Below the pieces are notes generated by a model that saw nothing but the letters and a program-made list of their open reading frames with translations, searched no databases and had not been told where the DNA came from. From Paenibacillus sp. (GTDB lineage: Bacteria; Bacillota; Bacilli; Paenibacillales; YIM-B00363), in contig NZ_JAPSKE010000013.1 in assembly GCF_031177825.1 (NCBI RefSeq), forward strand, positions 1 to 64,000: a stretch of DNA of 64,000 bases, written 5' to 3'. Positions 41,610 to 52,000 of the stretch are shown here, in pieces. The position numbers and the translations under genes are program-made. Position 1 is the stretch's first letter; each line of letters opens with the position of its first letter.

Positions 41610-43238
41610 ATGTACAAGAAAAAGCTGGTTTCCACCACAGTCGTGCTCGGCCTGATGATGTCTACGCTTCTTGCCTGCAACGCCGGCAGCGGCGGCAACG
41701 GCGGCACTACCGGCGAAGGCGCAACGCCAAGCCCATCGAACGAAGGCAATACGTCCGGCGGCGCGACGACCGAAGCGGAAGGACCGCTCAAGCTATCGCT
41801 CTACTATGCCGACAACGCGACGCTCCCGTTTAAGGAAGACTGGCTGATCGTTCAGGAGTGGGAGAAGCGCTACAACGTGGACTTATCCTTCGAAGTCATT
41901 CCGGTAGCCGATTATGCGACGAAAGTGTCTCTTGCATTGAATACGGGAAACAACGTACCGGACGTCATCCTGTATCAAACCACGAAGGGCGAGAACGCAT
42001 CCCTCGCGCTTAACGGCGCGATCGTCCCGATCAGCGACTATGCCGACTGGACGCCGAACTTCAACGCCCGCGTCGAAGAGTTCGGCCTGCAGGAACAAAT
42101 CGCGGCGCTCGAACTGAAGGACGGCAAGCGCTATTACCTCCCTTCGCTGTTCGATAAGCCGTTCTACGACGGCGGCCTGATCTTGCGGGATGACCTGCTG
42201 CAAAAATACGGATTGTCGGCGCCGAAAACGTTCGACGACCTGTACGCCGTCCTTAAGAAATTCAAAGAGGAAAATCCGGATTCGTACCCGCTTACGATTC
42301 TAGCCGGCCCTCGCGTCTTGTACCGGATGACGATGCCTTCTTACGGCGTCAGCGTCGGCAAGAACGGCGCTTCCGGCACGAACACGCTGAGCTGGGATTA
42401 CGAGAAGCAAGAATACTTCCCGGGCGCCATCAGCGACCAGTACAAACAATACATGACCTACCTCTCCAAGCTGTATAAGGAAGGCTTGCTCGATCCGGAG
42501 ATGGCGGAACCGATCGACGGCGACAAGTGGGCGCAGAAGATGGCGACGGGCAAGTCGTTCGCATCCTACGCGTATTACGATCAGATCGGCGGCATCGAGG
42601 CGTCGGCGACGGAAGAGGGCTTCAACCTTCAGATGTACCCGCCGCTCGAAGGTCCGGCCGGCGCGCATCACCAGCCGAAGAGCAGCACGGGCTCCGGCAT
42701 CCTGTTCCCGAAGAAGACGGCGGAGCGCGAAGACTTCGAGCGCATCGTCCGCACGATCGACGAGATGTTCTTCTCCGAAGAAGGCGCGCAGCTCGCAAGC
42801 TCCGGCGTCGAAGGCGTCACGTACACGATGGACGGCGACAAGATCAAGTATGCGGACGATCTCGCGAGCTCCGCGGACGGCATCTATAAGTCGATGCAGC
42901 TCAAGTACGGCTTCGGCGCGGATCCGCTCCAGCTCGTATGGGTGAACGCTCGCGAGATGACGAAGTACGACGAGAACTACCTGCAAATCAACGCGACGGT
43001 CGCAGGCATGGACGAGGCGATTCAAGCGATTCCGCCGAGCCCGATGTTCGACGATATGACGGCCGAGGAAGCCGGCTCCCTCCAGACGCCGCTCGCCGAT
43101 ACGTTCGAAATTTGGGCGGACGCGTTCCTGACCGGCAAGAAGGACCTGAACGCGGATTGGGATCAGTACGTCACAGAGATGAAGAACCTGCAAATCGAGA
43201 AATTCGCACAGCTGTACAACGATAATTTGAAGAAATAA
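41610..43238 (+). CDS. ABC transporter solute-binding lipoprotein (murQ operon)
   Basis: Extracellular binding protein of 542 residues. Signal peptide MYKKKLVSTTVVLGLMMSTLL followed by lipobox LLAC (Cys near 23), a Gly/Asn/Thr/Ser linker to about 55, then a large LplA/YtcQ-type domain (LKLSLYYADNATLPFKEDWLIVQEWEKRY, DVILYQTTKGENASLA). TAGGGAGGTC lies upstream of ATG 41610. It is first in an operon with two permeases and murQ, so the substrate may be a MurNAc-containing sugar or muropeptide rather than a plant glycan; that is inference from context. Confidence 0.93.
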   Translation: MYKKKLVSTTVVLGLMMSTLLACNAGSGGNGGTTGEGATPSPSNEGNTSGGATTEAEGPLKLSLYYADNATLPFKEDWLIVQEWEKRYNVDLSFEVIPVADYATKVSLALNTGNNVPDVILYQTTKGENASLALNGAIVPISDYADWTPNFNARVEEFGLQEQIAALELKDGKRYYLPSLFDKPFYDGGLILRDDLLQKYGLSAPKTFDDLYAVLKKFKEENPDSYPLTILAGPRVLYRMTMPSYGVSVGKNGASGTNTLSWDYEKQEYFPGAISDQYKQYMTYLSKLYKEGLLDPEMAEPIDGDKWAQKMATGKSFASYAYYDQIGGIEASATEEGFNLQMYPPLEGPAGAHHQPKSSTGSGILFPKKTAEREDFERIVRTIDEMFFSEEGAQLASSGVEGVTYTMDGDKIKYADDLASSADGIYKSMQLKYGFGADPLQLVWVNAREMTKYDENYLQINATVAGMDEAIQAIPPSPMFDDMTAEEAGSLQTPLADTFEIWADAFLTGKKDLNADWDQYVTEMKNLQIEKFAQLYNDNLKK

Positions 43239-43254
43239 TCATTCGTAAGCTACG

Positions 43255-43317
43255 GAACAAGGGCCTGCCCTCCGAATGTAGTCGCGGTTGGACGACATGT
43301 TCAGGCAGGCCCTGTTC
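43255..43317 (+). other. Stem-loop between lipoprotein and permease genes
   Basis: GAACA-GGGCCTGCC pairs with GGCAGGCCC-TGTTC around a loop of about 34 bases, starting 17 bases after the lipoprotein stop. Such structures after binding-protein genes commonly stabilise the upstream message or reduce downstream transcription. Confidence 0.6.
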
Positions 43318-43355
43318 TATGATTCGCAATTCACAACAAGAAGCAGGTGAAGGAT

Positions 43356-44318
43356 ATGGCCGATACGTCCATCCGCTCGAACGGCGCGCAGCCTTCCGTC
43401 GGGGCTTCCCCGGGGTCGCGCTCCCGCCACTTCCGGCGTTACTGGCAGCTGTACGTTATGCTGGTAATTCCGTTGGTCCATTTTCTATTGTTCAAATACG
43501 CTCCGCTCGTCGGCAATATCTTGGCGTTCCGCCGCTTCCGGCCGGGGATGGGACCGTTCGGTACCGATTGGGTCGGTTTCGCCTACTTCGAACGGTTTTT
43601 CGGAGACCCTTCCTTCTGGCGGGCATTCAGCAATACGTTGGTGCTTTCCTTCGGAAACATCCTAATCAATTTTCCGATTCCGATTATTTTCGCGTTGCTG
43701 CTCTATGAGGTGCGCAACGCCCGGTTCCGTAAATTCGTGCAGACGATCTCGTACATGCCCCGCTTCATCTCCACGGTGGTGGTCATCGCCATCTTGGGCG
43801 AACTTCTGTCTCCCAGCTCCGGATTGCTCAACCGTATCCTGGAGCAAGTATTCGGCATGGAGCCGATCTATTTCGTCAATGAGCCGCAATATTTCCGGCC
43901 CATCTATATTTTAACCGAGACGTGGCAATTTACCGGCTGGACGGCCATCATCTATCTCGCGGCCATCACCGGCATTAACCGGGAGATGTTCGAGGCGGCG
44001 GATATCGACGGCGCCAACCGTTTCCAAAAAATCATATACGTAACGATCCCGTCGATCATGTCCACGATCATGATCATGCTCATCTTGAACGTCGGTTCGC
44101 TGCTCAGCCTCGGCTTCGAGAAGGTGCTGCTGCTTTACACGCCTTCAAACGCCATGGTCAGCGACATTATCGATACGCTCGTCTACCGCACGGGCCTGAT
44201 GAATCAGAACTACTCGTATGCGACGGCCATCGGCTTGTTCAGCGGCGTTATCGGCGTCATCCTCGTCTCCGGGACGAACTGGCTCAGCAAGAAGGTATCC
44301 GGCGAAAGCATCTATTAA
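43356..44318 (+). CDS. ABC sugar transporter permease, LplB type (murQ operon)
   Basis: Permease of 320 residues from ATG 43356 (MADTSIRSNG), with AGGTGAAGG just upstream; GTG 43347 would add three residues. Six membrane segments begin near residue 32 (LYVMLVIPLVHFLLFKY). The EAA loop is REMFEAADIDGANRFQKIIYVTIPSI and the end NWLSKKVSGESIY fits the family. It forms the channel with the next gene. Confidence 0.93.
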   Translation: MADTSIRSNGAQPSVGASPGSRSRHFRRYWQLYVMLVIPLVHFLLFKYAPLVGNILAFRRFRPGMGPFGTDWVGFAYFERFFGDPSFWRAFSNTLVLSFGNILINFPIPIIFALLLYEVRNARFRKFVQTISYMPRFISTVVVIAILGELLSPSSGLLNRILEQVFGMEPIYFVNEPQYFRPIYILTETWQFTGWTAIIYLAAITGINREMFEAADIDGANRFQKIIYVTIPSIMSTIMIMLILNVGSLLSLGFEKVLLLYTPSNAMVSDIIDTLVYRTGLMNQNYSYATAIGLFSGVIGVILVSGTNWLSKKVSGESIY

Positions 44319-44343
44319 CGACCGGGGAAAGGAGGATCCGCGC

Positions 44344-45216
44344 GTGGTCCAGCAACGAAAGCTTCATTCCATGACGTTCGTCGACCTGGTCATCAATCTC
44401 ATTATGATTTTGGTCGTCCTGATTTGCATCGTGCCTTTCATTTATATGTTGGCGATGTCCTTGTCCAGCCCGACCGCGATCGTCAACAACCAAGTGTCGC
44501 TATGGCCGGTGGGCTTTAACGTCGAAGCGTATATTCAAATTTTCTCGTATCCGAACTTTTTCAAGGCGTATGGCAATACGATCTATTATACCGTAGCGGG
44601 CACGTTGATTTCCTTATTCATGACGACGCTCTTCGCGTATGCGTTATCCAAGGGCTTCCTGAAGGGACAGCGAATCGTCATGAAGCTGGTCGTGTTCTCC
44701 ATGTTTTTCTCGGGAGGACTCATCCCGACGTACCTGCTCATCTCGAATCTGCATCTGACCGGCACGGCGTGGGCGATGCTGCTGCCGTTCGCGATCAATC
44801 AGTTCAACCTGATCATTCTGATTAACTTCTTCCGAGCCGTTCCTTCGGAAATCGAAGAGGCCGCCATTATCGATGGCTTGGATTACTTCGGCATCTTGCG
44901 CCAAATCATCGTGCCGCTGTCCACGCCAGCGCTGGCGACCATCGGCTTGTACACGGCCGTCTTCTTCTGGAACGACTGGTTTAACGGCTTGATCTACTTG
45001 AATACGAGTCAGTACCCGGTCATGCTGTTCCTGCGCAATATCGTCAACGGGACGACCATGGTCGGCGACGGCGCCGGTTCGGCGGATAAGAGCACGATCG
45101 CCATGTCGATCAAGTCCGCGGTCATCATCACCTCCACCTTGCCGATCATCATTCTATACCCTCTGCTGCAGCGCTTCTTCGTAGCGGGACTGATCGTAGG
45201 ATCGGTCAAGGGATAG
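44344..45216 (+). CDS. ABC sugar transporter permease, YtcP/LplC type (murQ operon)
   Basis: Second permease, 290 residues from GTG 44344, which has AAAGGAGG eight bases upstream and lies 25 bases after the previous stop. The longer frame from 44218 would overlap the previous gene and is rejected. Six membrane segments; EAA loop SEIEEAAIIDGLDYFGILRQIIVPLSTPA; C-terminus RFFVAGLIVGSVKG. Here the family's usual DGA is DGL, a small change in the ATPase-contact loop. Confidence 0.93.
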   Translation: MVQQRKLHSMTFVDLVINLIMILVVLICIVPFIYMLAMSLSSPTAIVNNQVSLWPVGFNVEAYIQIFSYPNFFKAYGNTIYYTVAGTLISLFMTTLFAYALSKGFLKGQRIVMKLVVFSMFFSGGLIPTYLLISNLHLTGTAWAMLLPFAINQFNLIILINFFRAVPSEIEEAAIIDGLDYFGILRQIIVPLSTPALATIGLYTAVFFWNDWFNGLIYLNTSQYPVMLFLRNIVNGTTMVGDGAGSADKSTIAMSIKSAVIITSTLPIIILYPLLQRFFVAGLIVGSVKG

Positions 45217-45274
45217 AGCGCGGCGGCGCAATGACGACCAAGTTATCTACACAGTAGAAAAGGATGGATAAACG

Positions 45275-46207
45275 ATGACTTCGTACTTCGCGAAATTGAC
45301 GACCGAGAAGGTCAACCCCGCTACGCAATTTATCGACGAGTGCGAAACCCGGGATATGCTCATGCTGATCAACGACGAGGACCAGCTCGTCCCCCTCGCG
45401 GTCCGCAAGGAGATCGAATCGATCGCCGCGGCGGTGGACCGTATATATGATTCTCTTAAGGACGGCGGCCGCATGTTTTATGTCGGGGCCGGCTCCTCCG
45501 GGCGCCTCGGCGTCCTGGACGCAAGCGAATGTCCGCCGACGTACGGTACGGCCCCGGAGCTGGTGCAAGCGTACATCGCCGGCGGGGACGGCGCGCTGCG
45601 CACGGCCGTGGAAGGCTGCGAGGACGACGCGGATGCCGGCGCGCGGCTGATGGACGAGAAGGGCGTCACGTCCAAGGACGTGGTCGTCGGCATTACCGCC
45701 AGCGGCTCCACCCCTTACGTCCTGGGCGCCGTCCGCCGCGCGAAGGAGCTCGGCGCCGGCACCGTCGGCGTCACCACGAACCCGAACACGCGCATCGGCG
45801 AAGCGTGCGACATCTGCATCGCGCCGGTGGTCGGCCCCGAAGTCGTCGCCGGGTCGACCCGGATGAAGAGCGGCACCGCGCAGAAGCTTGTGCTCAACAT
45901 GCTGACGACCGGCGTGATGATCAAGCTGGGGAAAGTGTACAACAACCTGATGGTCGACCTCCGGGCGAGCAATACGAAGCTGTACGACCGCTCGATCCGC
46001 ATGGTGCGCACGAGCACCGGCGCCTCGGAAGAGCGAGCGGTCGAAGCGTTGGAGCAGGCGAATATGCACGTCAAGACGGCGATTCTCATGATCGAGACCG
46101 GCGCGAACGCCGCGGAGGCCGCCGACCTGCTGTTGCGTCACGAAGGCCGGCTGAAGGCGGCGATCCGCGCCGCGAAGGGCGCATTGCCACCCGCCAAGGC
46201 GGAATGA
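45275..46207 (+). CDS. murQ: N-acetylmuramic acid 6-phosphate etherase
   Basis: SIS-domain enzyme of 310 residues that removes D-lactate from MurNAc 6-phosphate to give GlcNAc 6-phosphate in cell-wall recycling. The family signature GAGSSGRLGVLDASECPPTYGT is complete. The two catalytic acids are Glu85 and Glu116, with the same 31-residue spacing as in the E. coli enzyme. The C-terminal helical domain reads MLTTGVMIKLGKVYNNLMVDL. It follows the permease gene by 58 bases, with AAAAGGATGG upstream. A MurNAc kinase, which would be needed because ABC import does not phosphorylate, is not in the window. Confidence 0.96.
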   Translation: MTSYFAKLTTEKVNPATQFIDECETRDMLMLINDEDQLVPLAVRKEIESIAAAVDRIYDSLKDGGRMFYVGAGSSGRLGVLDASECPPTYGTAPELVQAYIAGGDGALRTAVEGCEDDADAGARLMDEKGVTSKDVVVGITASGSTPYVLGAVRRAKELGAGTVGVTTNPNTRIGEACDICIAPVVGPEVVAGSTRMKSGTAQKLVLNMLTTGVMIKLGKVYNNLMVDLRASNTKLYDRSIRMVRTSTGASEERAVEALEQANMHVKTAILMIETGANAAEAADLLLRHEGRLKAAIRAAKGALPPAKAE

Positions 46208-46237
46208 ACCTCACGTGCCCGTGCCTGAATAAACGCC

Positions 46238-46284
46238 GAAGTCCGGTTCCCTCAAGGCTTATCGCCTTGGCGGAACCGGACTTC
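46238..46284. terminator. Bidirectional terminator
   Basis: Perfect 13-bp stem GAAGTCCGGTTCC / GGAACCGGACTTC with an inner CAAGGC/GCCTTG hairpin, then TTGTTTATTTC on the plus strand. It lies between the convergent murQ and alpha-mannosidase genes. Confidence 0.85.
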
Positions 46285-46288
46285 TTGT

Positions 46289-49021
46289 TTATTTCTTATG
46301 AACACCGATCGTCAGGATTTCGCAAGGTCCGATCGGGAGCGTGCAGCGGCCTTCGGCATCCGTCTCGACGACGTCGCCGACTTGCTCCAAGACGTCGCTC
46401 TTGTACGCCCGTTCGACCCCATGGCCGAGGACGAGAGCGACTTCGGAAGTCTCCCCGGTCATATTATACCAACGAACCGTCGCATGGCCGCTCTCTTCGC
46501 TGAATTTGAGCGAGGAGAACGCCACTCCGTCCCCTTCCCAGCCGATCGGAGCATAACCCGACGCGACGGCGCCTGCATGTACGCCGGTCTGGCATACGGT
46601 CCAAGGCGCTTGGAACTGGTAAGCTTCCGCGTAAGCGCCCGTCTTAGCGCCGTCTCCGGCGTGCGGAATGATCTCCATAAGGAACTTGTGGTCTCCGAGG
46701 CATTGCGCTTCCGGCGTCGGGAACACGCCCCAGTCGCCCAATTCCGCAACCGCGCGGAGCAAGGTGACCGCGATCGTATTGCGTCCGTCCCGCACGATTT
46801 CGTATTCATGCAATCCGAGGTTCGCGATCGTCAGCCCGCCGCGATCGTCGCTGACGTCGACGAACGCCTGTTGATGATGGCAATAGCTTGGATTCGTCCA
46901 TTCGGCGGAAGGTTCGTTCTCGCGCGCCGCCACTTCGAAGATCGAATCCGCTCGATGGAGGTTCGTCGCCAAATCCGTAGGGAACAATGCGCGTACGCGA
47001 TGATCCTTGGCTAGATTCGTAAACGAGGTCTCGACTTCGACCCCCTTGCCGCTTCGGCGCAGACTCACCCTCGTGCGAATCGTAAGAGGTACCGTCCGCT
47101 CGACCCGCTGGCCTTGCCGCTCGGGGAAATACACGGCCTCCCGCATCTCTTCTTCGAAGCGCTCGTCGGCCGAAGCCGGCACATGCCAATCGTGAACGAT
47201 CTCGATCGTCGCGCGATCCGGCCGATCCAAGACCGTTCGGATCGTTGCGGACAGTCCCTTGGTCGTAAGCGCCGCTTCTCCGTTAGGCTGCTTGTACATA
47301 TATTCGTTCCCAATGTCTCCGGTGTCTTCGTACACGCATAGGTCGGAATACGTCCGGCCGGTCGTCTTGTCCGTCACCCGCAGCGCGCCGTCGTCCCCGA
47401 TCTCCACGCGCAGCAGCTCGTTCTCCAGCGCACGATCGCCCCGAAGCAGGGAGTCCGGCGACGCCGCGGCGGCTCGCTCCGACCGCACGATCGCATACGC
47501 GGCGACCCCGAGGGCCGGCACGCGCGCGGCTTCGAACGCGATCTTCGCCTTGCGCGCCCAATACGGCTGACGGAACTTGTCGTCCGGCAAGTCGTAGCCG
47601 AAATGGACCCCGAGATCCTCCATCGCGTAAGGGATCGCATTCCCGGAGGCGTCCACCAGGAGGCGGCCCGAAAGCTCTATCGCCTTCATTCGTCGGATCA
47701 TCTCTTGCTGCGGGACGCCATCCCGGTAATACAGCCGCTCGAGTTCGAGTTCGACCTCGACGGTGCCGCTGCGCGCCCATCCCGTCGTGTTGAACACGAC
47801 GAACGGCACCGCGTCGGCGCCGAACGTCGCGAAGCCGGACGTGTCGACCGCTTCGGCGACATATCGCTTGCTTTCCTCCGCGATCGCCTCGGCCACATGG
47901 CGGCTCTTATCGAAGCGGGTGATCATCTCCCGATGCACCTCGTCCACGCTGCAGCCGCAGATGCTGTCGTGCGGATGATTTTGCATCAGCGTCTTCCACG
48001 CGTACGTGAACAAGTGGTGCGGATACGGCTTCCCGAGCCATGCGGCGAACGTGGCGAGCGGCTCGGCCACTTTCTCCAGCATCGCCTGACCCGTCTGGTT
48101 CAGCTGCTTCAAATATACTCTTGCGGAGGCCGTGTTCACGAGCGTTCCCCAGCCGTCCGTGCGCTGGCTGCGGAGCTCGCCCTTGACGACGGACAGCCGC
48201 TCCGGCAGCGACCGCTGGAGCGCCGCCAAATATTCCTCGAAGGAAGAATGGACGAACGCCGTATCCGGATACAGCTCGCGCGCGAGACGGAGCGCCTCGG
48301 GCAAATCTTTCTGGATCGGCTGGTGATCGCAACCGTTCATGAACAGCAGCTGATCGGTCGACGCATATTTTTCCGCGTCGGCCAGCTTCCGCTCCCAATA
48401 CGCCTTCGCCTCCTCCGGAGACGTCGGAACCTCGTTCCCGTTGCTGTACCAGTTGGCGAACAAGAGGCCTAATACTTGCGAGCCGTCCGGACCTTCCCAG
48501 ATCAGCTCCGAGAAGGAGGATTCGTAATCGCCGTCCGCCACCGTGTTGTTAAAGCCCGTCGGCTTCACGCCCCGGCCGAATACCGCGTTGTCGATTCCCG
48601 CTTGCTTCATCATTTGCGGCGCTTGCCCGATGTTCCCGAACGTGTCCGGGAAGTAGCCTACCTTTTCGATCGCGCCGTACCGGCGGGCGTCTTGATGCCC
48701 GATCAGCAGATTGCGCAAGTTCGCCTCGGAGCTCGTCAAGAAGGCGTCCTGCAAAATGTACCAAGGCCCGATGCGGATCCGCCCTTCGCGAATCCACCGT
48801 TCCAGCTCTTCCTTCCGCTCGGGGCGAACCTGCAGATAGTCTTCCAAGATAATCGTCTGCCCGTCCAGATGGAAGCTCTTATAGTCCGGATCGGTTCGAA
48901 GCGTCTCGAATAAGTCGTCCATCAGTTGGATCAATCGAACATGATGCCTCTCGTAAGGCAAATACCATTCCCGATCCCAGTGCGTATGGGATACGAGATG
49001 CGCGGTTCGTTGCGCTGTCAT
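46289..49021 (-). CDS. Alpha-mannosidase, GH38
   Basis: Cytoplasmic exo-alpha-mannosidase of 910 residues. The zinc site includes His14 and Asp16 in SHTHWDREW, the nucleophile is Asp126 in GYFPDTFGNIGQAPQMM, and the later NHPHDSICGCSVDEVHREM supplies another metal-ligand His. The middle helical and C-terminal beta domains are complete. Length and motifs resemble the bacterial MngB-like and streptococcal GH38 enzymes that act on alpha-1,3 or other alpha-mannosidic linkages. It is last in the mannoside operon, 18 bases after the GH-A gene, with GAGGAGG upstream. No signal peptide, so it acts on imported oligosaccharides. Confidence 0.95.
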   Translation of the reverse strand: MTAQRTAHLVSHTHWDREWYLPYERHHVRLIQLMDDLFETLRTDPDYKSFHLDGQTIILEDYLQVRPERKEELERWIREGRIRIGPWYILQDAFLTSSEANLRNLLIGHQDARRYGAIEKVGYFPDTFGNIGQAPQMMKQAGIDNAVFGRGVKPTGFNNTVADGDYESSFSELIWEGPDGSQVLGLLFANWYSNGNEVPTSPEEAKAYWERKLADAEKYASTDQLLFMNGCDHQPIQKDLPEALRLARELYPDTAFVHSSFEEYLAALQRSLPERLSVVKGELRSQRTDGWGTLVNTASARVYLKQLNQTGQAMLEKVAEPLATFAAWLGKPYPHHLFTYAWKTLMQNHPHDSICGCSVDEVHREMITRFDKSRHVAEAIAEESKRYVAEAVDTSGFATFGADAVPFVVFNTTGWARSGTVEVELELERLYYRDGVPQQEMIRRMKAIELSGRLLVDASGNAIPYAMEDLGVHFGYDLPDDKFRQPYWARKAKIAFEAARVPALGVAAYAIVRSERAAAASPDSLLRGDRALENELLRVEIGDDGALRVTDKTTGRTYSDLCVYEDTGDIGNEYMYKQPNGEAALTTKGLSATIRTVLDRPDRATIEIVHDWHVPASADERFEEEMREAVYFPERQGQRVERTVPLTIRTRVSLRRSGKGVEVETSFTNLAKDHRVRALFPTDLATNLHRADSIFEVAARENEPSAEWTNPSYCHHQQAFVDVSDDRGGLTIANLGLHEYEIVRDGRNTIAVTLLRAVAELGDWGVFPTPEAQCLGDHKFLMEIIPHAGDGAKTGAYAEAYQFQAPWTVCQTGVHAGAVASGYAPIGWEGDGVAFSSLKFSEESGHATVRWYNMTGETSEVALVLGHGVERAYKSDVLEQVGDVVETDAEGRCTLPIGPCEILTIGVHKK

Positions 49022-49039
49022 CGTCTGGCAGCCTCCTCT

Positions 49040-52000
49040 TTACTCGCCGTCAACGGCGATCGCTACTTCCTCCGGACGGTATACGGCCGTCACCCGACCG
49101 GCCGCGTCGCATGCGAAGAGCACGGAGCGCTCCTTCGCCAAGAGGAACGTGTACGTGCGGTTCGTCTCTGGATCCTTCACCTTCACGGTCGCGTCGTGCC
49201 CGAATTCCGATACGAAGATCAGGAGCGACCCTTGATCGAAGCGAAGCTTCCGACCGTATACGCCGGGAAGCCGTCCGCCTTCCAGCCATTCCAGATCGCT
49301 CCCGCACCCGGCCGCGCGCAGCGCATGCCGATACAGCGCGAGGATCGGCTCCGACCGTTCGTTCAGCTCTACCGGGAGCGGGCTCCAGACGATCCGTCCG
49401 CCGCCGAGCGGAACGTCGAGCACGCGGTCGGCCGCCGCCGGCGACGGCTCCGCCGGAACCTCCTTCCACACTTCGGCGATCCGTCGGTTGCCGAACGATA
49501 CCGGGAGCGTCTTGCCCCCGACGTCGAGCGCCTCCTCCCGCAGCACGTTATTCAGGCTGCGTCGGCCCAGCGTTCGCGTCAGCCGCTCGGACGTCCGCCA
49601 GTACGCGTCGAGCCCGGCAGGGCCGGTGAGCAGCAGGACGGCGCCGGTGCGATCGGCGATGCCCGTCAGCTTGTCGAACGCGGCGTCGTCGAGATTGTGC
49701 GGACTCGGCACCATGATCAGCTTCGCGGGCGCTTGTTCCAGCGCATCCAGATGATATTCCCCTACCGCGCGGAACGGCACCTTCAACTCGTAAGCCAAGG
49801 CGCGCGTCAGACGCGTCGTGGCGTCGAACGCCAGCTTCCGATTGGAGAAGTCGTTCGAATACGGGAATACGACGGCCACATCTTCCAATCGGCGCCCCCG
49901 GAACAGCTCCCGGATCTCGTTCATGAACCGTCCGAAGTCGTACGAGACGTTCGCCTCCGGCTTCTCCGTGCCGTCGGCGCGCAAGGCGCCGATATGGGAC
50001 TCGTTCGCGTTATCCATATAGAAGTTCGTGTTCCATATCCATTGTACCGCGCCGGCGCCGCCTGTGGCGAACGCATAGGCGTACTTCCGCTCGAGAATGT
50101 TCCGCAGCTCGAGCTCCGAGCGCTTGGCCCGTCCTTCCGGCGTCTCCACATACATGATCCCGGTTTCCTGGATCAAATTCGGCTTCTCCGTCGTCTTGGC
50201 GAAGATGCCGTCCCACACGAGGTGATCGTTGAGCCACCACGAATGGACCGTCGTATAATCGACCGCCTCGGCATAGAAGAACGGGGAAGGACGCTGAGCG
50301 CCCAACGCCTCGTCCTGCCCTACCGTGACGAGATGGCGCGGACACTCCGCTTTGATCGCGTCGTAGAGCTGCTTCGCCCACCGATTGTGCATCTCCATCG
50401 AAAACAACGCGTAATCGAGCCAGCGCGTCCCTCTCTTCCCTTGATGCATATCTTGGACGTCGAAGTTGATCTCTTCGGGCTCCGGCAAGCGGGCGGCGTC
50501 GAAATTCGGAAGCTGCCCCGGCGTCATGTTCCATCGCGCTTGGAGCGCTTCGACGGTGCCGTGCCGCTCCTTCAGCCATGCGGAGAACGCCTCTTGCTCG
50601 AATCGGTCGCGGCTCGACCGCGGGCCGTTCGAGAAGATGCGCGCCGGGTCGAACATGGAAGGCTCGTTGATCAAGTCCCAATCGACGTTCGTCGTATCTT
50701 TATGACGGGAGACGATCGACTGGATGAACCGCTTCTGCGCTTCCACGCTGCGCGGATCCAAATAAGGGTTGACCCCTTCCCAAGTCTCCGGCGTGAACGA
50801 GAAGAAAGTAAACGTCACTTGGAGATCATACTGCTTCGCCGTCATCAGGAAGGCGTCGATCGAGCGAAGCGCCTCCTCCGACGCATGCCCGTCGACCTGC
50901 ATCACATTCCTGTACGCGGTCCAGATGCCGGTACGAATCCAATTGATCCCCGCCTTGCGCATCTGCGCCATGTCCCGATCCCACACGGCCGCGTTCGGCA
51001 AAAACAAAAACTTCCGCGCTACGTCGGACGTCATATACGTCATCCCGACGACCGGAAGCGGCTTGCCGTCCTTCTCGAAATAATCCCTTCCCGCCGTAAC
51101 CGGAGAGCCTTCCGCAAGCAGCGCCTCGTCGCGTCCCCAGAAGCCTTGCCGGAGCGTACGGGTTTCCCCGTCCGCCGAGACGGCGAAGCATTCCACCCGG
51201 TAAAACCCTGGCTCGACCCCGATCGGAACCGAAATGCGGGTAATGCTCTGGCGCTCCGTCGTCGGAACGGAAAACTCCCGCCGCCACACGGGCTCCGCCG
51301 CGTTCGACGCATGCCATACGGATATGGAAAACGTCCACGCCTTCGGCTCCGGATCGCCATGTCGTCCGAGACGCTGCGTCTGCAGCGTCAGCATCGGCCG
51401 TTCGCCGGGCTCGTAAGAGGCGTAATTCGGCTTCAGCCAAAGCTCGGTCACGCCCGCCGCGCAATACCCGGCCCATTCGGCCAACGCCTCGATGCCTCCG
51501 TTCGCCCAAAACCGCGCTTCCGCCGGTTGGACGACGAACAACCAGCGTCCTCCCGCGAAATCGCCCTTCGTATGCTCCCACAGCACCGCGGGTGCGGCGA
51601 CCTCGCGCCCCGCGGCGGAAATCCCCTTCAGCACCGGATACAGATGGGCGTCCATCGGACCCGCCGAACCCATCTGGTGCGGAAGGTCGCTGCTCTTAGA
51701 GACGTGGGGGACCAAGTTCCACGTATCCGCCGGCGCGAACAACGACTCCTTCCCGGCGAAGATCGGGATGTCGTCCGACGCCGCGAGGCGATGGATCGGG
51801 CTCGAATCGACGGGGAGCGTCTCGTGGATGCGCAGCTCCCGGTGATAGGCGGTCTGTTCCGGCTCCGCCGCCCACAGGCCGCTAGATTCCAGGACGGGCC
51901 GCTTGAAGGGCGCCCCGCCGACGCTGATCAGTCCGCCGCCGCGTTCGAGATACGCGAGAATGTCCTCCCAAGCCGCCTTCGGAAAATACGGCGCATGCAG

